This document shows, piece after piece, positions 39,128 through 47,978 of a stretch of DNA of 64,000 nt. The notes beneath the pieces are model-generated. The model was not told the DNA's origin. It saw only the letters and a list, made by a program, of their open reading frames with translations, and made no database searches. How positions within the stretch are numbered: position 1 is the stretch's first letter; each line of letters opens with the position of its first letter. Source of the stretch: Phyllobacterium calauticae (GTDB lineage: Bacteria > Pseudomonadota > Alphaproteobacteria > Rhizobiales > Rhizobiaceae); the NCBI RefSeq assembly GCF_019991125.1, contig NZ_JAGENB010000004.1:1-64000 (forward strand), read 5' to 3'. Position numbers and translations under genes: made by a program.

Positions 39128-40159
39128 CTAGTCGGGAATTTGTGTTCTCTTTTCGAGATTCCGGATAGCTGATTCACCGAATTCCAGATCGCGATTGAGA
39201 TAGTTCGAATCAAGAATTGCATTTACGTCACGTAAGCTGTGACCCGTAATTGTTGCGATCTTCGGGACCGTACAGCCAGCCAAAGCAAGCCGTGTCACCG
39301 CGGTGCCGCGGAGATCATTGAAGGTTAGCCCCGCGACTATTGCGGCTTTGCACGCTTTTCTCCATGACGAACGGAACCCGTCTGATGTCCATGGCACGCC
39401 GTCACTATTCAAAAGTACGTTTTCCGTTTTCTGCCACATAGGATCCATCATGGCTTTCAGCGGAGCGCCGACCGAGATAACAACACGTGCGCCGGTTTTC
39501 GACTGACGAAGGCGTATGCGCTCGCCATCGTAGGCGTGCCACGTCAATCGGAGAAGGTCACCCTGGCGCTGCCCTGTCCAAAGCGCCAGAATGAGAGGAA
39601 GGTGCAAATGCTTTGGGACGCTGGCGAAGAATGAGGCCTCATCGGCATCTGTCCAGACGTTTTCGGCGCGGCTACCATGGTATAGCCGCCCGCCCTTTTC
39701 ACATGGGTTGGCTATAGCGAGGCCTCTGCCATGCGCCCACGAGAGAATGGGCGCCAAAACCTGCCATCCATAATCTTCCTGGCGTCGGGACGCCTTGGCT
39801 CGCTTATCCCGCCAAGCCATGAAAATTCCGCGTGTCCGGCGATCGCCAAGCGCACCAAGCGGAAAATCTCCAAATTTGAGTTCAATGATTTTGATCAACT
39901 TCACGTAGTCGCGCTTCGTGCGCGGAGCTAGATCATCCCATTTCGAGCTTGCCTGAAAGCCCTGCAAAATAGAAAGCATCACGCCTTGCGGAGGCTGAAC
40001 TTTTCTTGCGACAGCTGCGTTGTACGCCGCCATGAATTCCGGAGAGCCTGGTTCACCTGGGAGCGAAGGACCGCCTTTCCAAGCGCACCAATAGGTTTTT
40101 TCGCTGCCATTAGAGAAACGCTTCGTTCTAGAATTCAGGCGCTTAAGACGTATGCGCAT
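39128..40159 (-). CDS. Tyrosine recombinase (island integrase)
   Basis: 343 residues, apparently full length. Catalytic residues: Arg198 ('TGQRQGDLLRL'), Lys221 ('RQSKTGARV'), the third box 'FNDLRGTAV' with Asn281 in place of the usual His and Arg284, His307 ('ITGHSLRDV'), and nucleophile Tyr320 ('LDSNYLNR'). It lies 44 bases inside attL with its 3' end toward the tRNA, the expected arrangement for the enzyme that inserted the island. Confidence 0.92.
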   Translation of the reverse strand: MRIRLKRLNSRTKRFSNGSEKTYWCAWKGGPSLPGEPGSPEFMAAYNAAVARKVQPPQGVMLSILQGFQASSKWDDLAPRTKRDYVKLIKIIELKFGDFPLGALGDRRTRGIFMAWRDKRAKASRRQEDYGWQVLAPILSWAHGRGLAIANPCEKGGRLYHGSRAENVWTDADEASFFASVPKHLHLPLILALWTGQRQGDLLRLTWHAYDGERIRLRQSKTGARVVISVGAPLKAMMDPMWQKTENVLLNSDGVPWTSDGFRSSWRKACKAAIVAGLTFNDLRGTAVTRLALAGCTVPKIATITGHSLRDVNAILDSNYLNRDLEFGESAIRNLEKRTQIPD

Positions 40160-40246
40160 GATCGTTTATCCATCTATCAAGCGTAACCGGGGCAGATTTG
40201 GTGGCAGTGGCATATCTGAATAGGCAGAGAGGACTGGCGCAGGGTT

Positions 40247-41347
40247 TCAAGCCCGTGCTGCAACAAGACGGGCCAGAGGCGGGATGGCGTTGTTGCCATC
40301 TTCATAACCCAGCCGGTTACCCAGATAGTGATAGAAGGACAGTCCGAGCTTTCTGCAGGTCTTCATGAGACCGAGCATGGTGTCCCGCGCCGCACGTCCG
40401 TCATGGCTCATTGTACCACCGGAAATCTTGCGCTTGATGACAAAGGATCGCAGATCGTTCTCGGACGCATTGGTGTGAAGCGGGATCGCTGGATGCTCAA
40501 GTACCTTGAGCAGATCATGCCTGCGCCGGTGCAAGCGTGCCAGGATCCAGTCAAGATCCTAATATCCCGTATGGATGGCGAAGATGCGGTCAAAGCGATG
40601 CCGGAACGCTTCGACCTGACTGGGCGAGGGCTTTTGCTTGAAGGCTTTGAGTGCCTTGTAGAAACACCACACGAGATCGCGAATGGCATCGACCTGCCGG
40701 GCTTGGCGCGGTGTGGATGGCATCAGCTTGTGCAAGAGACGCTCGGCGTGAATCCAGCACAGCGCATGGTTGGCTACCCGGAACTGCCCGGCATCATCGG
40801 AGACAATAACGGTGCTGCCCAAAAGTCCGTGGTGACGGATGCTGCCACAGATGCCGGCTTCGCTGGCAATGCGGATCAGCCCGGTGTCGAAGACATCAAT
40901 GCCGCTTTGCGCCAGATGCTCCAGGAATGAAATCTTTGAGCTGAGCAGCTTTGGCTCGCATGTGTGCAGTTTGGCGAGCAGGCCAGGATCGGCCTTTCGG
41001 TCCTCAAGGCAGCTGAAGGCAGCGTCGTTGAGCACATAGTCCTGATAATTGCCGCGCAGCACAGACAGGAAATTGAGCCTCGACTTGGATGGGCCGGTGT
41101 GGAACGCGGTAAAGTGTTCTCCACCAATATGTGTCGTGTAGCCGGCACCGCGGGCATGGCGCGCACCGATGTCATCAACAGTGACAAACGGGGCCGATAC
41201 CAGCCCGGTGTGGAGAACGGCCGTATCCTCTTCGATGAAGCGGTCCAGTCCCTTTGTCAGCAAACGCACGACCTGACGCTTGGAGATATCGATGCCGATA
41301 TCGTTGAGGAGTGCTGTCAGGCGTTCGGTTGTTACCCGATCCGTTTA
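40247..41347 (-). pseudogene. IS66-like transposase, truncated and with internal stop
   Basis: The minus-strand frame reads like the C-terminal two thirds of an IS66-type DDE transposase: 'NDIGIDISKRQVVRLLTKG', 'FVTVDDIGARHARGAGYTT', 'HALCWIHAERLLHKL', and 'IPLHTNASENDLRSFVIKRK'. A single in-frame TAG at 40559-40561 splits it after 'FAIHTGY'; the frame continues unchanged on the other side. The 5' end is lost near 41347. No terminal inverted repeats or accessory genes were found nearby. Confidence 0.8.
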
Positions 41348-41402
41348 ACGAACTCTGTTGATTCGATAGTTTCTATAGCGACGGCAATTGGGTCTGGATG
41401 GC

Positions 41403-41651
41403 TCATTTCGCACCGGCCAATTCTGCCCCTAGAAGCAGATCAACGCGCCTTACAATTCTGGATACGTTTATCTGCATGATCTGCTCGGGCTTGCCTGATC
41501 CCAACGCGTCCTCTGCATGCCACATTTGTTCAGCTTGGAAAAACAGGTCACCAGCCGGGAAAAATGCAGAAATCCCCCAAGTGCCCTGCATTCCCGCACC
41601 TTGCGCAAGTCCAAAGATCAGATCTTCTGGCCCACTTGACGCGTCTTGCAT
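41403..41651 (-). CDS. Hypothetical protein, 82 residues
   Basis: I do not recognise this protein. The ATG at 41651 has a near-ideal ribosome site, GGAGGA, five bases upstream, which makes expression likely. The translation is neutral, rich in Gly and Gln in its first half ('GLAQGAGMQGTWGISAFFPA') and has no signal peptide, membrane segment or known motif. It lies between island debris on both sides. Confidence 0.45.
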   Translation of the reverse strand: MQDASSGPEDLIFGLAQGAGMQGTWGISAFFPAGDLFFQAEQMWHAEDALGSGKPEQIMQINVSRIVRRVDLLLGAELAGAK

Positions 41652-42134
41652 AATATTCCTCGGAGACGTGTTGGGATTACTAACGCTTAGACGGCATGCC
41701 AGCGTGATGTGGGCTTATGAAAAAGGGCGTTGGAAATGACGATTAAGATAACTGAAGAGTGAGCAGGTTCAACGGGCACACGTTTTTTGGGGTAAACCTG
41801 AATACGTTGGGCTTACCATCAAATTTGGCCCAACACCTCTTGTTTGGATTTCGTTTTTTTCGTTTGGGTAACACTACTCAATCTATCCGACATGTGGAGA
41901 TGTAAATTGAGATATATCGTTGCCAAATTAGAGAATGGCCCCATACTTATTGAAGATGGGACCAATCTCGGGATTCTGATCCGCTGGCAAAAACAGGGAG
42001 AAGATTAAGTCGTATACGCGGGTGGAATTGATCGAAAAGTCATTTTGACCGGATCGAATAGTAATCTAGATGTTGTGTGCGGTTATCTAGGTGGCCTAAT
42101 TACAAGGCGTAGATAACCAACAGTGGGAGGAAAC
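41652..42134. other. Island gap, no clear gene
   Basis: A+T-rich stretch of 483 bases. The only candidate is a 38-codon plus frame at 41892-42008 (starts MWRCKLRYIVAKLENG), without a ribosome site or relatives that I recognise. GGGAGGAAAC at 42125-42134 is the ribosome site of the next gene. Confidence 0.4.
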
Positions 42135-42450
42135 ATGGACTATGCATCTAAGACCAACTCAACATTATTTTCGCACGCGCAACCAATTCTCGAACATGCA
42201 GAACTTCTGGCCAGAAATGGGAAGTCTCTGGAAAACATATTGAAGGCTCTACGAGGACTAAGTTTAGAGGACTTTGGTCTTTTGCTGATCTCAATGCCCA
42301 ACTCACGCTACCCGTCGTTGTCGAAGGTCTTGCCCAAAATGGCTGATGCAGCCATTCAACAGCAATGGACTGGCTTTACCGGCTTCGAACTGTTTTCGCA
42401 GACCGCTGCATTTGCCAGACAACTTGAAACTGCCTTCGTGCGCTTTGTCG
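42135..42450 (+). pseudogene. Methyltransferase gene, 5' fragment
   Basis: After a strong GGGAGGAAAC, the frame opens MDYASKTNSTLF and reaches 'AAIQQQWTGFTGFELFSQ' and 'AFARQLETAFVRFVGR', the segment that in class I SAM-dependent methyltransferases comes just before the 'DFGCGWGR' SAM motif. Here the expected motif is missing: from about 42450 the frame runs antisense into endolysin sequence. The gene was therefore cut at that junction. Surface sugar methylation is a common role of such phage-borne enzymes, but that is inference. Confidence 0.6.
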
Positions 42451-42638
42451 GTCGCTTCCTTCAGGGTCATTGCCTTGACCCTCTCCGCAGAAACAGACGA
42501 AAGGCCGAGATAAGCTGCCAGCGTTCTGTGAGTGATGCCGTACTTTGTCGGGCCACCGCTGTCTGATTTCCTGTTGGAATATTCGCCTTCATCACCATAA
42601 AGGAGTTGGAGCGCTGCAGGTAGGGTTTCACGAGCCAT
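42450..42638 (-). pseudogene. GH108-like phage endolysin, 5' fragment
   Basis: Starts MARETLPAALQLL behind AGAGG and contains 'YGDEGEYSNRKSDSGGPTKY' and 'GITHRTLAAYL', the catalytic-Glu segment of GH108 N-acetylmuramidases (usual 'HEGGY', here DEGEY). Homology ends after 'VKAMTLKEATD', where the family continues with 'IYRxxYW'. From there the DNA is the antisense of the methyltransferase fragment. The C-terminal half is lost. Confidence 0.65.
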
Positions 42639-42813
42639 AGTGCACCTCTTTAAAGATGCATAGATTTTAAGCGACAATACGCGAAGTCAATTGGTAGGCG
42701 ATCCGGGTGGCATGCAAATATTCAGCCGCGACAATCAGACGAGTATACCAGAAATATCAAGTAGACTTTGCGGTTTTCGTCATGCATATCCAACGGCAGA
42801 ACGAGGGCTAAAA

Positions 42814-43119
42814 ATGTCAGCTGCAGCAGAGATCTCCAGTCAACTGAAACCGAATATCTTGGCAAAATGCATTTTTGTAACGCTGATAGCCTTGATGTTC
42901 TTTGCGCTGCATATTGATGTCCGGCCTCAAGTATTATTGGATGAAACAATCGTTCAAGGCGTGGTTGCGGCTATGCATTCTCGGGGAATTTTACACTCAA
43001 ACTGGAACTTCGTCATCCTCACGACGGCACTGACGGGAACGAAGCTGGTCGAGTTCTCTAACCTCTCTTCAGTTGGACATTACAACTGCAAACTCCACAA
43101 CACAGCTGGTGAATCGTGA
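42814..43119 (+). CDS. Small membrane protein, possibly a truncated glycosyltransferase-like protein
   Basis: 101 residues starting MSAAAEISSQL behind GAGGG, with one strong hydrophobic helix ('ILAKCIFVTLIALMFFALHI'). 'VLLDETIVQGVVAAMHSRG' then 'ILHSNWNF' resembles the first periplasmic loop of polyprenol-dependent membrane glycosyltransferases. The tail after that is not family-like, so a frameshift or cut is possible. Its stop overlaps the next gene's GTG start by four bases. Confidence 0.5.
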   Translation: MSAAAEISSQLKPNILAKCIFVTLIALMFFALHIDVRPQVLLDETIVQGVVAAMHSRGILHSNWNFVILTTALTGTKLVEFSNLSSVGHYNCKLHNTAGES

Positions 43120-44549
43120 ACAAGAACGGTACGACACTCAACGAGGCAAAATTTCGATATTTGCCCATGTATGTTTTTTTTGCCGTTTATTGCAGCAAGT
43201 TATATTTTATCTCGCTTAACGGAAGTGACATCCCTTTTTGGGATCAATGGATCGCGGAAGGGGCAGGGCTTTATAGGCCCCTACAACTCTTCGGAGTTGG
43301 TGGTGTTGATTGGTTTGCAAACCATAACGAACATCGAATTCTCCTAACTCGCGTGACTGCATCTGTGCTGTTTTGGCTCAATGGGAATTGGGACCCTTAC
43401 GTTCAGGTGGTTTTCAACTCATTCATACATGCTGCTTGCGCAGCGTACCTCAGTTTTATTGCCCGTGGATGGTTTGTCAATTCGGTTGCGGCGGCATCCG
43501 TTCAAGCTGTGATCCTGATCGGCTTTGCGCTCCCATTTGGATGGGAGAACACCATTGCTGGATTCCAGAGCCAATTTTATTACCTTATTTTGCTTTCCCT
43601 TATAATATTTTGGAAAAGCTGCAACCCGCAATTTGAATGGAAATGGGCCGCTTGGTTCACTATCGCCACCGTCCTTGTCCTGTTCACGATTGCTAATGGA
43701 GCCATAACTGATCTGATTGCGGCGCTTATACTCGCATATGTGGCTGTGACGCGGAAGAAGCCAGAGTTTTTTGCTTTTTCTGGGATCGCTGCGGCGCTAG
43801 GAATATGTGGAATCCTTATGGTCGTGCGGCCACCAGATCAATCATTTACGGTGACTACCGCTGAGCAGTTCTTCACATTTCTATTGAAACTGGCTTCTTG
43901 GCCATCCCCCCCTGTGGTAGGAGTGATTATCTGGCTACCTACGCTTGCCACTGTTCCTTCGATAGTGACGGGCAAGTTAGACAGAAACCAGTTGTTTTTC
44001 CTATCTCTGGCAGCCTTCTCGCTCTTGACAGCACTCATACTCGCGTACTCACGAGGCAACTACGACCCGCAGAGCAGGTACTTTGATCTTTGCTGGTTCG
44101 GGTGGCTGGCGAATATTGGCTTGGCGTTCAGTGGAAAAGGGAGAGTGTCGTTCGTGGCCGGTGTGTCGATAACGGTCATTTGCTTGATCTCATTGACGTG
44201 GGGAACCCAAGGCGAGATCCAAAAAGCAGGCGACCGACACGCAAAATATGAAACACAGATACACAACGTGCAAAAATACCTGCAAACCGGTGACATCGCT
44301 GCACTGACGGTTTCTGATCCTCTCGACATCCCTTTCTACGCCAAGATGTATCTTGCCTCTCAACTGGACGACCCTGTCATTCGACAGATTTTGCCGCCAA
44401 GTCTTTCTGTCAGCGGGGAAAAAGGAGGGCTGAGAGTCGCGGCCGATCTATTGGTTTCGTGGAGCGTTCCAGCAGGAATACTGATCACCTTAGCCTTCGT
44501 CCTTAGCGCCTTCCAACTGCAGATTTACCATTTTCGGTACCGAAGGTGA
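43116..44549 (+). CDS. Polytopic membrane protein, possible surface-sugar glycosyltransferase
   Basis: 477 residues, GTG start overlapping the previous stop. About eleven hydrophobic segments cover the protein. The first external loop 'GSDIPFWDQWIAEGAGLYRP' and 'WFANHNEHRILLTRV' carries paired acidic and His residues like those in membrane-embedded (GT-C) glycosyltransferases and phage GtrC-type serotype-conversion proteins. I do not recognise a specific family. It is A+T richer than the chromosome and is the best preserved cargo gene of the island; O-antigen modification is a reasonable guess only. Confidence 0.65.
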   Translation: MNKNGTTLNEAKFRYLPMYVFFAVYCSKLYFISLNGSDIPFWDQWIAEGAGLYRPLQLFGVGGVDWFANHNEHRILLTRVTASVLFWLNGNWDPYVQVVFNSFIHAACAAYLSFIARGWFVNSVAAASVQAVILIGFALPFGWENTIAGFQSQFYYLILLSLIIFWKSCNPQFEWKWAAWFTIATVLVLFTIANGAITDLIAALILAYVAVTRKKPEFFAFSGIAAALGICGILMVVRPPDQSFTVTTAEQFFTFLLKLASWPSPPVVGVIIWLPTLATVPSIVTGKLDRNQLFFLSLAAFSLLTALILAYSRGNYDPQSRYFDLCWFGWLANIGLAFSGKGRVSFVAGVSITVICLISLTWGTQGEIQKAGDRHAKYETQIHNVQKYLQTGDIAALTVSDPLDIPFYAKMYLASQLDDPVIRQILPPSLSVSGEKGGLRVAADLLVSWSVPAGILITLAFVLSAFQLQIYHFRYRR

Positions 44550-44675
44550 CTTGATCTCTGCATGCCTGAGCGCATCTCTCAAACATATAACTTCATCAAG
44601 CGCCGATCCTGGAAACTGGGAGGCGTGCAGAAGCTGCAGAAGAATTGCCCGTTGCTGCTCATTGTCCAATTTCAT
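44490..44675 (-). CDS. Small phage-type protein (MKLDNEQQR family)
   Basis: 61 residues. The N-terminus MKLDNEQQRAILLQLLHAS is a pattern I recall from short proteins encoded between tail and lysis genes of alphaproteobacterial phages. GAGGAAATTAA precedes the ATG. It overlaps the 3' end of the membrane-protein gene on the other strand by 60 bases. Function unknown. Confidence 0.6.
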   Translation of the reverse strand: MKLDNEQQRAILLQLLHASQFPGSALDEVICLRDALRHAEIKSPSVPKMVNLQLEGAKDEG

Positions 44676-44687
44676 TTAATTTCCTCG

Positions 44688-45590
44688 TTAGGCTATCGTT
44701 GCGAATTTGCGAAGCGCTCCGGTTGCATCTTTTACATAGATGTAACCGTTCAATGCAGCATCTCCGCTTGATGTCCACGGTCCAAGCCAAACCACGCCGC
44801 CACCTTTTGGCCTCAGTTCGATATCCAAATTCTCGTCCGATCCAGTACCCACCAAGGACACCTTACCAAAGCTTGGGGAGATTTGACCTGCTGGACCAGC
44901 TTGGAATGTCATACCATTGGCGGGGTTCGCGCCAAAATTGAAGTCAAACAGTTTCGGAACGGATGCAGGCTGAATTGACACTGTCGTGTTTCGAAACACG
45001 ATCTCTTTATTAATTGAGCCAACAGCATCGCCTTCGGACCGAATTGCAGCCGTTTTCTGCGTCGAGGATGCCCACCACTGAATTTCGTGGCCGCGAGCCA
45101 TTTTAATCGCTACGCCGACCCCTGTAATTCCATCAGTACCGGTAATGCCATCAGCAGCAAACACGAAGCCAGTGTTCCAAGTATGGCCGTTCTTACCAAT
45201 AAGAATTGCGTTGGTGGATGGGTTGGCGGGTGCTCCCGTATTTGGGTCTCCCCCACCAGCCCACCAATCACCAATAGTCGCCCCGCCCGGCATCGTGTTG
45301 TACGGGTCGTTGATGACGTTGAAACCCTTGTTTTTAACAACCTTCTCGTTAAGAAATGCCGTGCCACCTGCCGATGTGCGAACAATCTCTTGATAACCGC
45401 CCCATGCGCCGCGACCGTCCGAACTGTCAACCAAAGTGAAATAGGACAGCGCAATAGGAACTGTGTTGGTGTAATAACCAAACTGAAGCTGCGCCGTTCC
45501 ATTGGCCGCTGTTCCGGCTGCGTGGCTGGGGCCGTTTGCGCCCAAAGTCCCCGAAGAGGTGCAGAGATATCTGGCATCATCAGCGAGTCT
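44688..45590 (-). pseudogene. Phage tail fibre/spike-like protein, 5'-truncated
   Basis: The minus frame encodes a low-complexity, Gly/Asn/Thr-rich structural protein ('TAANGTAQLQFGYYTNTVPI', 'GGGDPNTGAPANPSTNAILI') ending in a short conserved-looking tail 'RPKGGGVVWLGPWTSSGDAA' and 'YIYVKDATGALRKFATIA'. The open frame continues to 45908, but there it is only antisense to the integrase remnant, so the true 5' end is lost near 45560-45600. It precedes the small phage protein, as in phage gene order. Confidence 0.6.
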
Positions 45591-46293
45591 CAAAGGGCTA
45601 GCCTTGCCGCGCGCAACCCCGTCACCGCCATTCGGGTCAAGATATGCCAAAGCGCGAGAACAAACACCCTGAGATGCCCACCAAGGCCGAATTACGGGCC
45701 ATGTTGAAGGGCGCTGGAAGCCCCTGATCTGGACGGCTGCTTTTATCGGGATGCGAGGTTCAGAATTGCGCGGGTTGCGATGGAGGAATGTCGATCTCGA
45801 AAAGGGCAGCATCCACATCTGCGAGCGGATGAATACTCGTAACAAGTTCGGGCCACCGAAGTCTGAAGCTGGAACGCGAGACATTCCGCTTCCTGACACA
45901 GTAGTCACGATCCTAACCGAATGGAAAAAGGTCTGCTCGAAAAGCGATGACGATCTTGTATTTCCGAATGGCGCCGGGAACGTTGAGTATCACCAGAACA
46001 TTTTGAACCGGTGTTTCTTTCCATTGTAGGAAGAACTTGGAATTACGGTGAAGACGGACAAACTCGACGAGAACGGCAAACCTGTGATGGCAGCTAAATA
46101 CGGACTGCATGCTTTACGGCATGCGGCGGCCTCCCTATTTATCGAACAAAAGTTTCCTCCCAAGAAAGTGCAGACCCTAATGGGACACTCATCTATCCAG
46201 ATCACGTTCGATTTATATGGGTATTTATCCGACTCTGATGACGCCGACAAAGCCGCCATGAAATCCATATCAGACCGATTAATTGGCGCTTAA
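45553..46293 (+). pseudogene. Second tyrosine recombinase, decayed
   Basis: The C-terminal two thirds of a phage integrase can be read across three frames: 'ISESQRASLAARNPVTAIRV' (to about 45641), 'MPTKAELRAMLKGA' (45674-45715), then 'RWKPLIWTAAFIGMRGSELR' onward. The last frame has an in-frame TAG at 46027-46029 after 'LNRCFFPL' and continues to 'YGLHALRHAAASLFIEQKF', 'MGHSSIQITFDLYGY', ending at 46293. So there are two frameshifts, one nonsense codon and a lost 5' end. It lies 83 bases inside attR and is not closely similar to the integrase at attL. Confidence 0.88.
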
Positions 46294-46376
46294 TAACAGA
46301 CAATACCAATTGATCCATGCAACACATATGCAACATATTGGTGATTTTCCTAATAAAATCAGCTGTCACTAAGACG

Positions 46377-46423
46377 CTCTGACTCCGTTAGTCCTGGTTC
46401 GAATCCAGGTTCCCCAGCCACTT
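46377..46423. repeat. attR: tRNA-Gln 3' half, 47-bp direct repeat copy 2
   Basis: Exact copy of 39037-39083, from CTCTGACTCC through CCAGCCACTT. The tRNA 5' half is absent here, so this is a site, not a second tRNA gene. Confidence 0.93.
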
Positions 46424-46543
46424 TTTCCATTCGCACTCCCCCAGCTATATTCTGACATCGATCGTTGTTGACTTTCGATCATGCGCGGCTGACATCTTAC
46501 GAACATATCCAGCGGCAACGGCTTGAGTGGTTGTGACAGTACA

Positions 46544-47968
46544 ATGAGCAGTCTGAAATTTGGCACAAGCGGCCTTCGCGGTCTTGTAACCGAACTACCC
46601 GATGAGGTGTGCAAAGCCTATACGCTCGCATTCCTGACGCACATGCGGAAAGTCAAAGGCGTTGCGTCCGGCAGCCCGTTGCTCGTTGGTTACGATCTGC
46701 GTTCCAGCAGTCCGCGCATTGCGGCCGCATGCATGGCGGCAGCAGAAGCCTTTGGAATGCAGGTGGAAAACTGCGGCCCCTTGCCGACACCGGCACTGGC
46801 GTTTCGCGCGCTCAGCCTGAAGGCACCGGCCATCATGGTCACCGGCAGCCATATTCCTGCCGACCGGAATGGCCTGAAGTTCTACCGGCCCGACGGCGAG
46901 ATCGACAAGGCCGATGAAGCCGGCATCCTGGCTGTCCTTGATCTGGGGACGAAAAAGCCAACAGGCCCCGACGGGCAGGCGGCAATCGTGCCGGATGCGC
47001 TGCAACATTACATCAGGCGAAGCATCTCCGTTCTGAGCCCGGAGGCTTTGGCCGGCACGCGAATCGGCGTTTATCAGCACAGCTCCGTTGCGGGCGATCT
47101 GATCGTCACCATCCTGCAGAACCTCGGAGCCGATGCCGTGGCGCTTGGGCATTCCACCGTATTCGTGCCCGTTGACACCGAAGCTCTCCGTCCCGAAGAT
47201 ATCGCATTTGCCACCGATGCCTGCAAAAGACACAAGCTCGACGCGCTGGTTTCGACCGATGGCGATGCCGACCGGCCGCTTGTTGCCGATGAAAATGGTG
47301 TTTTTCTGCGCGGCGACAGCGTCGGCCTTCTGACAGCACATTTTCTCGATGCGGATGCGGTCGTAACGCCCGTCACCTCCAATACGGCCATTGAGCTGAG
47401 CGGTCTCTTCACGAAAGTCTACCGGACGCGCGTCGGATCGCCCTATGTGATCGAAGGCATGGAGCAGGCCAGCAGGGATGGGTTCCGGCGAATCGTGGGT
47501 TTTGAAGCCAATGGCGGGGTACTTCTGGGTTCATCCCTCGCCATGAACGGCGGAACATTGGAGGCCTTGCCAACCCGCGACGCCATGCTGCCCATCCTCA
47601 GCGTTCTGGGCATGGCGGCCCGTAGGGGTGTTCCGGTGTCGGCGCTGCTTAGGGATCTGCCCTCGCGCTTTACGCGCAGCGGCCGGCTCGAGCATGTTGC
47701 ATCGACGGCCAGCGGCCCCTTCCTGCAGGGTCTGCTTGACGGTGCGCGCCGCGACGCCTTCTTCGCGCCGGTCGGCACGATCAGGGAAAGCGATGCCATT
47801 GACGGCGTGCGTGTCGTCCTTGCGACGGGCGACGTCATTCACTATCGGGCATCGGGCAATGCGCCTGAGCTGCGCTGCTATGCAGAGGCATCCGATGATG
47901 GCCGCGCCGAAGACCTGCTTGATTGGGGGTTGGCGCGTGCCCGTGCAATGCTGGGCACGCATTCATAG
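46544..47968 (+). CDS. Phosphomannomutase / phosphoglucomutase family protein
   Basis: Alpha-D-phosphohexomutase of 474 residues. The phosphoserine loop is 'VTGSHIPADRNGLKF' with Ser102, the metal loop 'STDGDADRPLVADENG', the sugar loop 'GFEANGGVLLGSS' (usual 'GEQSGH' replaced by EANGG) and a phosphate-binding 'YRASGNAPELRCYAEA' near the C-terminus. I start at MSSLKFGTSGLRG. It makes hexose-1-phosphate for nucleotide sugars, in line with the rfb genes that follow on the other strand. It is the first chromosomal gene right of the island. Confidence 0.87.
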   Translation: MSSLKFGTSGLRGLVTELPDEVCKAYTLAFLTHMRKVKGVASGSPLLVGYDLRSSSPRIAAACMAAAEAFGMQVENCGPLPTPALAFRALSLKAPAIMVTGSHIPADRNGLKFYRPDGEIDKADEAGILAVLDLGTKKPTGPDGQAAIVPDALQHYIRRSISVLSPEALAGTRIGVYQHSSVAGDLIVTILQNLGADAVALGHSTVFVPVDTEALRPEDIAFATDACKRHKLDALVSTDGDADRPLVADENGVFLRGDSVGLLTAHFLDADAVVTPVTSNTAIELSGLFTKVYRTRVGSPYVIEGMEQASRDGFRRIVGFEANGGVLLGSSLAMNGGTLEALPTRDAMLPILSVLGMAARRGVPVSALLRDLPSRFTRSGRLEHVASTASGPFLQGLLDGARRDAFFAPVGTIRESDAIDGVRVVLATGDVIHYRASGNAPELRCYAEASDDGRAEDLLDWGLARARAMLGTHS

Positions 47969-47978
47969 CCTGGGGCTT

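Larger units (their letters stand above)
39037..46423. mobile_element. Genomic island / prophage remnant integrated at tRNA-Gln
   Basis: The 7.4 kb between the 47-bp repeats is visibly more A+T rich than its flanks and breaks the gene order. Contents in order: integrase (minus), IS66-like transposase remnant, small hypothetical gene, cut-off methyltransferase, cut-off endolysin, two overlapping membrane-protein genes, small phage-like protein, cut-off tail protein and a second, decayed integrase. Most genes are broken, so this is an old, recombined element; its intact integrase and att sites might still allow excision. Confidence 0.9.

Noticed and set aside
44688-45908. 406-residue tail protein starting MTTVSGSGMSRVP
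   Set aside because: Residues encoded beyond about 45590 are antisense to the integrase remnant, so the gene is 5'-truncated and this start is not real.
46377-46423. Second tRNA-Gln gene
   Set aside because: Only the 3' half (anticodon loop onward) is present; it is the attR copy.
39037-46423. Active prophage
   Set aside because: Head, portal, terminase and replication genes are missing and most remaining phage genes are cut; only the left integrase looks intact.
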